Shown here: in pieces, positions 1-8,286 of the stretch
Numbering within the stretch: the stretch's first letter is position 1
Layout of the letters: every line of letters begins with the position of its first letter
From: Thauera sp. UBA6194
Lineage (GTDB): Bacteria; Pseudomonadota; Gammaproteobacteria; Burkholderiales; Rhodocyclaceae
NCBI GenBank assembly: GCA_002422685.1
Contig: DITC01000022.1
Span: 62,001 to 126,000, forward strand
DNA: 64,000 nt
Reading direction: 5' to 3'
The notes under the pieces: model-generated
Seen by the model: the letters and a program-made list of their open reading frames with translations, nothing else
The model's database searches: none
Told to the model about the DNA's origin: nothing
Position numbers and translations under genes: made by a program

Positions 1-454
1 CGACGAAATACAGGCCCTGCTTGGCGTAGATCTCGCGCGCCATCTCGAGCATGCCCAGCCCGTAGTACAGCGTGTCCCACTGCGCAGGCTGGTCGGGGCC
101 CATCGGGTAGGAGGACAGGAAGACCGTCGACGGAATCTTGCCCGCCCAGTAAAGCGTGAACGGGTTCATGCCCTGCAGCACGCCGCTGCGCACCGCGTCG
201 AACAGCGAGTTGTTGTCGGCCGCCACCGCCTTCGCCGGGAAGGGCTGGATGGTCAGCTCGCCGCCCGACTTCTCCTTGAAACCGTTGCACCACTCCTCGA
301 ACAGCCGGTAGCCGGTCGTGCCCGCGTCCCACACCGACTGCACCTTCCAGGTGGTGCCGGCCTGCGCCTGCGCGTTGCCGATGAAGGGTGCGCTCACGAG
401 CGCGCCGGCTGCGGTGGACTTGAGCATGTCGCGTCGCGTGAATGTCTTGGTCAT
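1..454 (-). CDS. TRAP transporter substrate-binding protein (DctP family), C-terminal part cut by window edge
   Basis: The first 151 codons of a minus-strand gene are present; the rest lies before base 1. The ATG at 452-454 is followed by a twin-arginine-like leader (TRRDMLKS) and a hydrophobic stretch ending near an Ala-rich cleavage site (AQAQA), so the protein is exported. The mature part continues with VQSVWDAGTTGYRLFEEW and a segment about contributing to an opening of the membrane pair (LFDAVRSGVLQGM, YWAGKIPSTVFLSS), which is typical of periplasmic receptors of TRAP dicarboxylate/2-oxo-acid transporters. Such receptors bind an organic acid and hand it to a DctQM-type permease, which would lie outside the window. 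The ligand cannot be told. It is divergent from the LysR gene at 769, which may regulate it. A purine-rich GGGAAGGAGA lies just upstream of the ATG. Confidence 0.82.
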   Translation of the reverse strand, partial: MTKTFTRRDMLKSTAAGALVSAPFIGNAQAQAGTTWKVQSVWDAGTTGYRLFEEWCNGFKEKSGGELTIQPFPAKAVAADNNSLFDAVRSGVLQGMNPFTLYWAGKIPSTVFLSSYPMGPDQPAQWDTLYYGLGMLEMAREIYAKQGLYFV

Positions 455-768
455 CGTGTCTCCTTCCCTTTTTATGGTGAGTGTCATGCAGCCTTCATTT
501 ATTCCTGCAGCGCAGCAATCAAATGCAGAGTCGGCATTTTTCCAGAACTGAAGCCTCGAACCTGAGCGATCACGCGCCAGATAGCCCGCAGTTCCCGCAT
601 GCCTGCCCAAATCGCCCGATACAGGAAAACCCTGAGGTGTGGTGCGCCTTCCGGATCTCCGGCGCCGACGCATCTTGCCCCCAATCGAAAAACGCGAGAA
701 CCGCTCATAAGGAATATCGCTTATTCTCTGATCGAATCAATCGCACACCAGACAAGCTCGGCCATGCC
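455..768. other. Divergent intergenic region between TRAP receptor and LysR gene
   Basis: This 314-bp stretch separates two divergent genes and holds no convincing gene. Open frames here (for example 499-708 minus) have no ribosome site and no recognisable family. It is the expected place for the promoters of both genes. The only clear element is the dyad at 707-724, annotated separately. Confidence 0.6.
707..724. promoter_or_regulatory. Inverted repeat ATAAG-N8-CTTAT, possible LysR operator
   Basis: A perfect 5-bp dyad in an AT-rich patch, 45 bp upstream of the LysR start codon. LysR regulators usually bind an interrupted dyad between themselves and a divergent target, so position and shape fit an autoregulatory site. 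It does not match the strict T-N11-A spacing, so this is a suggestion only. Confidence 0.35.
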
Positions 769-1692
769 ATGGACAGACTGACCAGCCTGCAGCTCTTCAC
801 CCGCCTCGTCGAAAGCGGCAGCTTCTCGCGCACGGCGCGCGACATGAAGCTCTCGCAGCCGACCGTCACCAAGCACATCGCCGCGCTCGAGGCGCGGCTC
901 GGGGTGCGCCTGCTCAACCGCAACACCCGCGGCATGCGCCTGACCGAGGCGGGGACGCTGTACTACGAGCGCTGCAAGATCATCGAGCGCGAGCTCGAAG
1001 CCGCCGACCGCCTGGTCACGAACCTGGGCGAGGACATCTCCGGCCCCCTGCGCGTCGCCTGCCCGGCCGGCCTGGGCCGCCACGTCATCCTGCCGCTGGC
1101 ACGCGCCTTCATGGCGCGCAACCCCGGCGTGCGCTTCGACCTGCAGCTCGACGATCACACCCTCAACCTGCTCGAGCACGGCATCGACGTCGCCGTGCGC
1201 ATGGGCCGACTGGCCGACTCCGCCCTCGGCAGTCGCCAGCTCGGGCTCAATCCGTGGGTCACGGTGGCGAGCCCGAGCTATCTCGCGCGCCAGGGCATGC
1301 CCGCCAGCCCGGATGCGCTCGCCACCCACGAATGCCTCGTCTACAGCAGCGTGCCGGGCGACCAGCGCTGGCAATTCCAGCGTGCGGAAGACGGCGCGCT
1401 GGTCTCGGTCTCGGTGCATGGCCCCCTGCGCACCAACGACATCGACTCGGTCCTCTCCGCCGCGCTCGCCGGCATGGGCGTCGCCATCCTGCCCACCTAC
1501 CTCGCCCAGCCCGCGCTCGAGCGCGAGGCGCTGGTGCCGCTGCTGCCCGAACACAGCCTGCTGCCACAGCCGATGCACGCCGTGTATCCCTCGCCGCGCC
1601 TGGTGCCGACCAAGGTCCTGGCCTGGATCGAATTCCTGCAGACGCAGCTCGGCCATCCGGCCTGGCCGATGCGGGACTGGCAGCTCGGCTGA
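769..1692 (+). CDS. LysR-family transcriptional regulator
   Basis: A 307-residue LysR-type regulator of normal family length. The N-terminal winged helix-turn-helix covers about residues 1-60 (LTSLQLFTRLVESGSF, then LSQPTVTKHIAALEARLG). The C-terminal effector-binding domain follows from about residue 90 (GPLRVACPAGLGRHVILP). I chose the ATG at 769 because the reading frame upstream is not LysR-like and the family normally begins just before the helix-turn-helix with a motif like MDRLTSL. The gene is divergent from the TRAP receptor gene, and LysR proteins often control the divergent neighbour in response to the transported acid or a breakdown product. It belongs to the subgroup similar to CrgA/YafC-type regulators by its domain boundaries, but no ligand can be assigned. 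Confidence 0.88.
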   Translation: MDRLTSLQLFTRLVESGSFSRTARDMKLSQPTVTKHIAALEARLGVRLLNRNTRGMRLTEAGTLYYERCKIIERELEAADRLVTNLGEDISGPLRVACPAGLGRHVILPLARAFMARNPGVRFDLQLDDHTLNLLEHGIDVAVRMGRLADSALGSRQLGLNPWVTVASPSYLARQGMPASPDALATHECLVYSSVPGDQRWQFQRAEDGALVSVSVHGPLRTNDIDSVLSAALAGMGVAILPTYLAQPALEREALVPLLPEHSLLPQPMHAVYPSPRLVPTKVLAWIEFLQTQLGHPAWPMRDWQLG

Positions 1693-1748
1693 CCCGGCGG
1701 CGCCGACTTTCCGGCAGACGCGGGCGCGGGCCGCACGGGCGCATCCGC

Positions 1749-1754
1749 TATAAT
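1749..1754 (+). promoter_or_regulatory. TATAAT -10 element in front of valS
   Basis: A perfect sigma-70 -10 hexamer 32 bp before the valS start codon, in an otherwise GC-rich gap. No good -35 hexamer is visible 16-18 bp upstream, so strength is uncertain. It would give a leader of roughly 25 nt. Confidence 0.5.
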
Positions 1755-1785
1755 CCGCGCTTTGCCTTCAAGCGCGTACAACACC

Positions 1786-4770
1786 ATGGAACTGGCCAAG
1801 AGCTTCGAGCCCGCCGACATCGAACGTCGCTGGTACCCGGAATGGGAATCCCGCGGCTACTTCGACGCCGGGCTCGACACGTCGAACCCCGCCGCCTTCT
1901 GCATCCTGCTGCCGCCGCCCAACGTCACCGGCACGCTGCACATGGGGCACGGCTTCAACCAGACGCTCATGGACGCGCTCACGCGCTACCACCGCATGCG
2001 CGGCGACAACACGCTGTGGCAGCCGGGCACCGACCACGCCGGCATCGCCACCCAGATCGTCGTCGAACGCCAGCTCGACGCCCAGGGCATCAGCCGCCAC
2101 GACCTCGGCCGCGAGCGTTTCCTGGAAAAGGTTTGGGAGTGGAAGGAGTACTCGGGCGGCACCATCACCCGCCAGATGCGGCGGCTCGGCACCAGCCCGG
2201 ACTGGAAGCGCGAGCGCTTCACCATGGACGAAGGCCTGTCCAAGACCGTCACCGAGACCTTCGTGCGCCTGTACAACGAAGGCCTGATCTACCGCGGCAA
2301 ACGCCTGGTGAACTGGGACCCGAAGCTCGGCACCGCGGTGTCCGACCTCGAGGTGGTGTCCGAGGAAGAGGACGGCAAGCTCTTCCACATCCTGTATCCG
2401 TTCTCCGACGGTCCGATCGGTGAACTGAAAGGTCTGACGGTGGCCACCACCCGCCCCGAGACCCTGCTCGGCGACGTCGCGGTGATGGTGCACCCGGAGG
2501 ACGAGCGTTACGCCCACCTCATCGGCAAGACCGTCGCCCTGCCGCTCACCGGCCGCCACATCCCGATCATCGCCGACGACTACGTCGACCGCGAGTTCGG
2601 CACTGGTTGCGTCAAGGTCACGCCGGCGCACGACTTCAACGACTACGCCGTCGGCCAGCGTCACAAGCTCGACATGATCGTGGTGCTGACGCTCGAAGGC
2701 AGCGTGCCCGCGGTGGCCGAGCGCTACACCACCGACGGCATCACGCTCGAAGGCGTGCCGATGCCCGCCAGCGTCGCCGGCCTGGATCGCGTGCCGGCGC
2801 GTGATGCGGTGGTCGCCGAGCTCGAACAGCTCGGGCTGATGCTCGAGATCAAGGCGCACAAGATGCAGGTGCCGCGCGGCGACCGCACCAGCGTGGTGAT
2901 CGAGCCGATGCTGACCGACCAGTGGTTCGTCGCCATGTCCAAGCCCGGCGCGGACGGCAAGAGCATCACCCAGAAGGCGCTCGACGTCGTCGCCTCGGGC
3001 GAGATCAGGTTCTACCCCGAGAACTGGGTCAACACCTACAACCAGTGGCTCAACAACATTCAGGACTGGTGCATCTCGCGCCAGTTGTGGTGGGGCCACC
3101 GCATCCCGGCCTGGTACGACGAGGAAGGCAAGATCTTCGTCGCCACCTGCGAGGAAGAGGCGATCCGCGCCTGGAAGGCCGACCTGCAGGCCGAGATCGA
3201 CGCACTGACCGCCGAGGTGCAGTCGCGCCAGAGCGAGGGCCAGACCACCGCCGACTACCCGGCAATCGCCGAGCGTCTGGCGCTGCTGCACGCCCGCCAC
3301 GACGCCGGCCACCTGCGCCAGGAAGACGACGTGCTCGACACCTGGTACTCGTCCGCGCTGTGGCCGTTCTCGACGCTGGACTGGACCGCCGAATGGCCGG
3401 ACAAGAGCAACGACGCGCTCGACCTCTACCTGCCGTCGACCGTGCTCGTCACCGGCTTCGACATCATCTTCTTCTGGGTCGCGCGCATGGTCATGATGAC
3501 CAAGCACATCACCGGCAAGATCCCCTTCAAGCACGTCTATGTGCACGGCCTGATCCGCGACGCGGAGGGCCAGAAGATGAGCAAATCCAAGGGCAACGTG
3601 CTCGACCCGATCGACCTCATCGACGGCATCGGCATCGACGAGCTGGTCGGCAAGCGCACCTTCGGCCTGATGAACCCCAAGCAGGCGCAGAGCATCGAGA
3701 AGAAGACTCGCAAGGAATTCCCCGAGGGCATCCCCGCCTTCGGCACCGACGCGCTGCGCTTCACCTTCGCCAGCCTCGCCAGCCCGGGCCGCGACATCAA
3801 GTTCGACCTCGCGCGCTGCGAGGGCTACCGCAACTTCTGCAACAAGCTGTGGAACGCCACCCGCTTCGTGCTGATGAACTGCGAAGGCCAGGACTGCGGC
3901 ATCGGTGACAACGTCGCCTGCTCCACCGAGGTGCTCGACTTCTCCTTCGCCGACCGCTGGATCGTGTCGCGCCTGCAGCGCACCGAGGCCGAAGTCGCCG
4001 CGCAGTTCGAGGCCTACCGCTTCGACCTGGTCGCGCGCGCGGTATATGAGTTCGTGTGGGACGAGTACTGCGACTGGTACCTGGAGCTCGCCAAGGTGCA
4101 GATCCAGTCCGGCACCCCGGCGCAGCAGCGCGCCACTCGCCGCACGCTCTTGCGCGTGCTCGAGACCGTGCTGCGCCTGGCGCACCCGCTGATCCCCTTC
4201 ATCACCGAGGAGCTGTGGCAGACCGTGGCGCCGCTCGCCGGGCGCAAGGACGGCGACAGCATCATGCGCGTGCGCTACCCGCAGGCTGACATGAGCCGCA
4301 TCGACGAGGCCTCCGAGGCCAAGGTCGCCGAGCTCAAGGCCATGATCTACGCCTGCCGCAACCTGCGCGGCGAGATGAACATCTCCCCCGCCCAGCGCCT
4401 GCCGCTGGTGGCGGCCGGCGACAAGGCCGCGCTGGCGGTGTACGTACCCTACCTCGCCGGTCTGGCCAAGCTGTCGGACGTGCAGGTCGTGGACGAGATC
4501 GGCGCCGACGAGCTCGCCCCGGTCGCGGTCGCGGGCGAGACGCGCCTGATGCTCAAGGTGGAGATCGACGTCGCCGCCGAGCGTGAGCGCCTGGGCAAGG
4601 AAATCGCCCGTCTCGAGGGCGAGATCGCCAAGGCCGAAGGCAAGCTCGGCAACGCCAGCTTCGTCGACCGCGCGCCGGCTGCGGTGGTGCAGCAGGAACG
4701 CGACCGCCTGGCCGGCTTCAAGGCCACGGTGGCCAAGCTCAAACCGCAGCTGGCCAAGCTCGGCGGCTGA
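1786..4770 (+). CDS. valS: Valyl-tRNA synthetase
   Basis: A class I aminoacyl-tRNA synthetase (994 residues) that charges tRNA-Val in the cytoplasm. The catalytic Rossmann fold carries the HIGH-type motif (NVTGTLHMGHGF, about residues 46-57) and the KMSKS loop (GQKMSKSKGN). Between them lies the large CP1 editing domain, which removes misacylated threonine. After an anticodon-binding helical domain the protein ends in the coiled-coil arm (VAAERERLGKEIARLEGEIA) typical of ValRS. The ATG at 1786 is preferred over an in-frame TTG at 1762, because MELAKSFEP is the usual N-terminus and the TTG would overlap the probable transcription start. It is a single-gene unit with a TATAAT box upstream and a strong terminator downstream. 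Confidence 0.98.
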   Translation: MELAKSFEPADIERRWYPEWESRGYFDAGLDTSNPAAFCILLPPPNVTGTLHMGHGFNQTLMDALTRYHRMRGDNTLWQPGTDHAGIATQIVVERQLDAQGISRHDLGRERFLEKVWEWKEYSGGTITRQMRRLGTSPDWKRERFTMDEGLSKTVTETFVRLYNEGLIYRGKRLVNWDPKLGTAVSDLEVVSEEEDGKLFHILYPFSDGPIGELKGLTVATTRPETLLGDVAVMVHPEDERYAHLIGKTVALPLTGRHIPIIADDYVDREFGTGCVKVTPAHDFNDYAVGQRHKLDMIVVLTLEGSVPAVAERYTTDGITLEGVPMPASVAGLDRVPARDAVVAELEQLGLMLEIKAHKMQVPRGDRTSVVIEPMLTDQWFVAMSKPGADGKSITQKALDVVASGEIRFYPENWVNTYNQWLNNIQDWCISRQLWWGHRIPAWYDEEGKIFVATCEEEAIRAWKADLQAEIDALTAEVQSRQSEGQTTADYPAIAERLALLHARHDAGHLRQEDDVLDTWYSSALWPFSTLDWTAEWPDKSNDALDLYLPSTVLVTGFDIIFFWVARMVMMTKHITGKIPFKHVYVHGLIRDAEGQKMSKSKGNVLDPIDLIDGIGIDELVGKRTFGLMNPKQAQSIEKKTRKEFPEGIPAFGTDALRFTFASLASPGRDIKFDLARCEGYRNFCNKLWNATRFVLMNCEGQDCGIGDNVACSTEVLDFSFADRWIVSRLQRTEAEVAAQFEAYRFDLVARAVYEFVWDEYCDWYLELAKVQIQSGTPAQQRATRRTLLRVLETVLRLAHPLIPFITEELWQTVAPLAGRKDGDSIMRVRYPQADMSRIDEASEAKVAELKAMIYACRNLRGEMNISPAQRLPLVAAGDKAALAVYVPYLAGLAKLSDVQVVDEIGADELAPVAVAGETRLMLKVEIDVAAERERLGKEIARLEGEIAKAEGKLGNASFVDRAPAAVVQQERDRLAGFKATVAKLKPQLAKLGG

Positions 4771-4797
4771 GCGCCGCGCCTGCCTTGGCAATAAAAG

Positions 4798-4831
4798 ACG
4801 GGCTGCCCGATCTCTCGTGGCAGCCCGTTTT
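4798..4831. terminator. Bidirectional rho-independent terminator between valS and tusA
   Basis: A perfect 10-bp stem (ACGGGCTGCC / GGCAGCCCGT) with an 11-nt loop is followed by TTTT on the plus strand and preceded by AAAA, so it can end both valS and the convergent tusA transcript. Confidence 0.9.
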
Positions 4832-4859
4832 CACGTCCGGCGCAAAAAGCGCGAAACCC

Positions 4860-5090
4860 TCACTTGCGCTTGAGGAAAAACTCGAAGCTCTTGTCCGCCA
4901 TCTCGCCCTGCTGCAGCAATTCGTTGCCGGTCTGGCGCGCAAAAGCCTGGAAGTCCTTGACCGAGCCCGGGTCCGTCGCCACCACGCGCACGACCTGTCC
5001 CGACACCATCTCCGCGAGCATCTTCTTGGCGCGCAGGATGGGCAGCGGGCAGTTCAGGCCACGGGCATCCACTTCCTTGTCGAAATTCAT
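4860..5090 (-). CDS. tusA: TusA/SirA-family sulfur carrier protein
   Basis: A 76-residue protein of the TusA family. It has the signature GLNCPLPILRAKK near the N-terminus, with the persulfide-carrying Cys14 in the CPxP motif. TusA proteins carry sulfur as a persulfide for tRNA thiolation, molybdenum cofactor sulfuration or other sulfur transfer; which of these applies here is not shown. The ATG at 5090 has a clear GGAG just upstream (spacing 5). A longer frame upstream is not part of the family. It lies downstream of bepA on the same strand with a 118-bp gap and ends at the shared terminator with valS. Location near moaC and tungsten/molybdenum genes makes a cofactor role attractive but unproven. 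Confidence 0.88.
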   Translation of the reverse strand: MNFDKEVDARGLNCPLPILRAKKMLAEMVSGQVVRVVATDPGSVKDFQAFARQTGNELLQQGEMADKSFEFFLKRK

Positions 5091-5208
5091 CCTTCTCCGT
5101 CCTTTGTTCCGGTTTTTACCAGCGCGGCCGATTCTAAAGTAGCGCGTCCGAGCCGGGAAGCGGCGCACGCGCCGCAAACTCCCCGCCGCGCAAAACCCCG
5201 CCTTGGCC

Positions 5209-6648
5209 TCAGCGCGACTTCTTGTCCTCGAGCATGCGCGTCTGCAGCTCGCGCAGGCGCGCATCGACCGCAGACAGGAGGTAGAAGTCGCCGTCACCGG
5301 CCTTGCGCGCGATCTCCAGCTGCTCGATCGCCGCCGGAAGGCTGCCACGCAGGACATAAACCTCGGCCTGCGCACGGTGCTGGGCGGTGCGCTCGCCCAG
5401 GGCCGCGTGCGCACGCGACAGCAGCTGCCACAGGCGCGGGTCGGCGCTGCGATCGTCGAGCTGGCGGCGCACCGTCCTTGCCGTCACGTCCGCCTGCCCC
5501 GCATGGATGCGCGCATCGGCGAGCGCGTAGGCCAGGCTGCGGCTGGCCGGAAACTGCCTGGCGGCAGCCTCGAGCGTGCGCACGGCCGCCGCCGCGTCCT
5601 TGCGCGCAAGGCCGATCTCGGCCGCGAGCGTTTCCAGCCAGGGTGAACGGGTCGCTGTCTTGCGCACCGCATCGAGTCCTCTCGCCGCTTCGTCGAGCCG
5701 GCCTGCGCGCAGCTGCGCGCGCGCCAGCCCGTAGGCGATCGCCTCGTCCTGCGGCGCCTTGGCCCGCGCCGCCTCGAGCTCTTTCACCGCGTCGGCAGGC
5801 TGTCCGGCGTTGGCGCGCAGCTTGGCCTGCGCGTAGCGAAAATCCGCCGAGTCGAGCACCTGCCGGTACGGCATTCTGGTGACCCGATTCTCCATGTCGG
5901 CGATGCGCTCGGTGGTCAGCGGGTGGGTGCGCAGATAGGCCGGCGCGTTGTTCTCGTACACCCGCGTGTTGCGCTGCAGGCGCTCGAAGAAGCTGGGCAT
6001 GCCACGCACATCCATGCCGGCGTTTTCCAGGGTCTCGAGCCCCACGCGGTCGGCCTCGCGCTCGAAGATGCGCGTGTAGCCGAGCTGCGACTGGATCGCC
6101 CCCGCCTGCCCGGCGGCGATCGCGGCCTGGCTCACATCGGAATTGCTGCGCGCCGCCAGCACCGCCACCAGCAGCGAGGCCATCATCAGCATCGCCGACT
6201 GGCTCTGCTTGCCGACGATCTGCGCGATGTGGCGCTGGGTCACGTGGGCGATCTCGTGCCCGAGCACCGAGGCGAACTCGGATTCGGTCTGCGCCGCCAG
6301 CAACAGCCCGGTGTGCACGCCGATGTAGCCGCCGGGCAGCGCGAAGGCGTTGAGCGTCGCGTCACGCACGACGAAGAAGTCGAAATCCTGGGTCGGATTG
6401 TTGCTCGCTGCAGCCAGCCGCTGGCCGAGGCGATTGACGTACTCCTCGACCTCGGGGTCATCGAGGTAGGCCGCATCACGCCAGCGGATCTGGCTGATGA
6501 TCTGCTCGCCGATGCGACGCTCGGCCGCAGGCGAGAGCTCGCTCGCCGCCACATCGCCCAGATCGGGAAGATCATAGGACTGGGCGGTCAGCGGGGCAGG
6601 AATGGCCAGCGCGAGGCTGAGCAGCAGGGCAAGAGGTCGGCGCATCAT
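5209..6648 (-). CDS. bepA: Periplasmic M48-family metalloprotease/chaperone with TPR domain (BepA-like)
   Basis: A 479-residue exported protein with a signal peptide (MMRRPLALLLSLALA, cleavage about residue 23). The M48 zinc protease motif HEIAH at residues 131-135 is followed by the family Glu in READRVGLE. The C-terminal half (about residues 275-470) is built of TPR-like helices (AQAKLRANAGQPADAVKELE). BepA (YfgC) degrades or helps assemble outer-membrane beta-barrel proteins such as LptD together with the BAM complex. Catalytic zinc ligands are intact. It is divergent from moaC with a 154-bp gap that must hold both promoters. Confidence 0.93.
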   Translation of the reverse strand: MMRRPLALLLSLALAIPAPLTAQSYDLPDLGDVAASELSPAAERRIGEQIISQIRWRDAAYLDDPEVEEYVNRLGQRLAAASNNPTQDFDFFVVRDATLNAFALPGGYIGVHTGLLLAAQTESEFASVLGHEIAHVTQRHIAQIVGKQSQSAMLMMASLLVAVLAARSNSDVSQAAIAAGQAGAIQSQLGYTRIFEREADRVGLETLENAGMDVRGMPSFFERLQRNTRVYENNAPAYLRTHPLTTERIADMENRVTRMPYRQVLDSADFRYAQAKLRANAGQPADAVKELEAARAKAPQDEAIAYGLARAQLRAGRLDEAARGLDAVRKTATRSPWLETLAAEIGLARKDAAAAVRTLEAAARQFPASRSLAYALADARIHAGQADVTARTVRRQLDDRSADPRLWQLLSRAHAALGERTAQHRAQAEVYVLRGSLPAAIEQLEIARKAGDGDFYLLSAVDARLRELQTRMLEDKKSR

Positions 6649-6802
6649 CGAGTGCTATGATACCCGCCGCTCCGGCAGTGTTCCCGTACGCGTGTATCGA
6701 TCTGTAGCCGGGCGCGCACGGCGTGCATCACCGCCCCATCGGGCGCCGGTCTCATCCCGTCATTGCCACGAAGCGGTGCCCCCGCCCGCCCCCGATATCG
6801 CC

Positions 6803-7291
6803 ATGTCCTCTTCCAGCCCGAACCCCCTCACCCATTTCGACGCCGACGGCCAGGCCCACATGGTCGACGTCGGCGCCAAGGCCGAGACCCGCCGCGTCGC
6901 GGTCGCCACCGGCCGCATTCACATGCTGCCCGCCACCTTCGCGATGGTGCAATCCGGCAGCGCGAAGAAGGGCGACGTCATCGGTATCGCGCGCATCGCC
7001 GCCATCCAGGCCTCGAAGCGCACCAGCGAGCTGATCCCGCTCTGCCACCCGATCCCGCTCACGCGCGTGGCGGTGGAGTTCGAACTCGACGAAGCCGAGT
7101 CCGCAATCCGCTGCACCGTGACCGCCGAAACCGTCGGCCGCACCGGGGTCGAGATGGAGGCGCTGACCGCGGTCAACGTCGGCCTGCTGACGATTTACGA
7201 CATGTGCAAGGCGGTCGACCGCGGCATGCGCATGGACGGCATCCAGCTGATGGAAAAGCTCGGCGGCAAGTCGGGGCACTGGAAGGCCTGA
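6803..7291 (+). CDS. moaC: Cyclic pyranopterin monophosphate synthase (MoaC)
   Basis: A 162-residue MoaC. It converts the MoaA product (3',8-cyclo-7,8-dihydro-GTP) to cyclic pyranopterin monophosphate, the first stable intermediate of molybdopterin, which both Mo and W enzymes need. Family motifs are visible: KKGDVIGIARIAAI, the CHPIPL loop, TVGRTGVEMEALTAV and MCKAVDRGM. The start at 6803 gives the usual N-terminus ending in LTHFDADGQAHMVDV. It stands alone on the plus strand beside a tungstate transporter and an aldehyde oxidoreductase operon, both of which depend on this cofactor. No odd residue is seen. Confidence 0.97.
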   Translation: MSSSSPNPLTHFDADGQAHMVDVGAKAETRRVAVATGRIHMLPATFAMVQSGSAKKGDVIGIARIAAIQASKRTSELIPLCHPIPLTRVAVEFELDEAESAIRCTVTAETVGRTGVEMEALTAVNVGLLTIYDMCKAVDRGMRMDGIQLMEKLGGKSGHWKA

Positions 7292-7325
7292 GGGGCGGGT
7301 CGGATAAAGGATTCCGACACTTCGG

Positions 7326-7571
7326 CTACTCGCCGTCGCGGCGGGCTAGCCGGGACAGCACGAGCGGGAAGGCCCCCGAGCCCGCGAGCGCGATCGCCGA
7401 CACCAGGAAGGCGAGACCCGCCATCGGGTCGGACAAGGCCGGATGCAGGCGGGCACCCTCGCCGGCAAAACAGAGCAGCGCCGGCACCAGGCACAGCCCG
7501 GCCAGCACGAACAGCACCAGCGCCGAAAACGGCATGCGGCGGCGATGGCGACTCACAGCCTCATCCGCCAT
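7326..7571 (-). CDS. Small two-helix membrane protein at the end of the tungstate ABC operon
   Basis: An 81-residue protein that I do not recognise. It has a short basic N-terminus (SRHRRRM) and two hydrophobic segments, about residues 15-36 (FSALVLFVLAGLCLVPALLC) and 50-71 (MAGLAFLVSAIALAGSGAF), so it should be an inner-membrane hairpin with a basic C-terminus. Its ATG at 7571 overlaps the last 19 bp of the ABC ATPase gene, which suggests translational coupling within the same operon. The reading frame has no competing gene on the other strand and codon use is like the neighbours. A role with the ABC permease is only inferred from position. Confidence 0.6.
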   Translation of the reverse strand: MADEAVSRHRRRMPFSALVLFVLAGLCLVPALLCFAGEGARLHPALSDPMAGLAFLVSAIALAGSGAFPLVLSRLARRDGE

Positions 7572-8278
7572 GGCAACTCGCCCTGGATGAAAAGACGCGC
7601 CGCCTCGGACTGCGGACGCGCGAAGAAGCGCTGCGTGGGCGTGTGCTCGCACACCCGCCCGGCCGACATGAACACGATGTCGTCTCCGAGCCGCATCGCC
7701 TGCCCGAGGTTGTGCGTGACCATCAGGATCCGGGTGCCGTCGGTGCGGATCTCGCGCACGATGCGCTCGACCTCGGCGCTGGCCGACGGGTCGAGGCTGG
7801 CGGTGGGTTCGTCGAGCAGCAGCAGGCGCGGCCGGGTCAGCCAGGCGCGCGCCAGCGCCAGGCGCTGCTGCTCGCCACCGGACAGCCGGGGCGCGCTGTC
7901 GCCGGCGCGGTCGGCCAGGCCCACACGCTCGAGCATGGCCCAGGCGCGTGCCTCGCGCTCGCGCCGCGGCAGACCGAAGGGCTTGAGCCCGAGCGCCACG
8001 TTGTGCAGCACGGAGGCGCGCAGCATCATCGGCTTCTGGAACACCATCATCACCCCGCGCTCGGGTCGAGCGCCCTGCTCCACACCCCACAGCATGCGCC
8101 CCGAACTCGGCTGCACCAGGCCGCAGATGGCACGCAACAACACGCTCTTGCCCGCGCCGTTGGGGCCGAGGATCAGCGTGATGCCCTCGTCGCCCAGATC
8201 GAGGTCGATACCGGCCAGCACCTCGCGCCCGTTGGGCTGGTAGCGCAGGTCGCGGATGCGCAGGGGAAAGATCGCCAT
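7553..8278 (-). CDS. tupC: ABC transporter ATP-binding protein, tungstate type (TupC-like)
   Basis: A 241-residue ABC ATPase with a complete set of motifs: Walker A GPNGAGKS (about residue 38), a Q-loop in VFQKPMML, signature LSGGEQQRLALARA, Walker B LLLLDEPTASLD and the H-loop in VTHNLGQA. It would drive oxyanion import through the permease encoded immediately upstream, with an 8-bp gap. The pairing of this ATPase with a TupB-type permease indicates tungstate (or molybdate) uptake. No binding protein (TupA) gene is adjacent, which is unusual. The nearby W-dependent type aldehyde oxidoreductase and FDH1-type formate dehydrogenase support a tungstate role. The exact anion cannot be proven from sequence. 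Confidence 0.82.
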   Translation of the reverse strand: MAIFPLRIRDLRYQPNGREVLAGIDLDLGDEGITLILGPNGAGKSVLLRAICGLVQPSSGRMLWGVEQGARPERGVMMVFQKPMMLRASVLHNVALGLKPFGLPRREREARAWAMLERVGLADRAGDSAPRLSGGEQQRLALARAWLTRPRLLLLDEPTASLDPSASAEVERIVREIRTDGTRILMVTHNLGQAMRLGDDIVFMSAGRVCEHTPTQRFFARPQSEAARLFIQGELPWRMRL

Positions 8279-8286
8279 TGCCCGCC

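Noticed and set aside
1768..4791. A 1007-codon open frame on the minus strand opposite valS
   Set aside because: It is a by-product of high GC and codon use in valS; the protein has no family features and no ribosome site.
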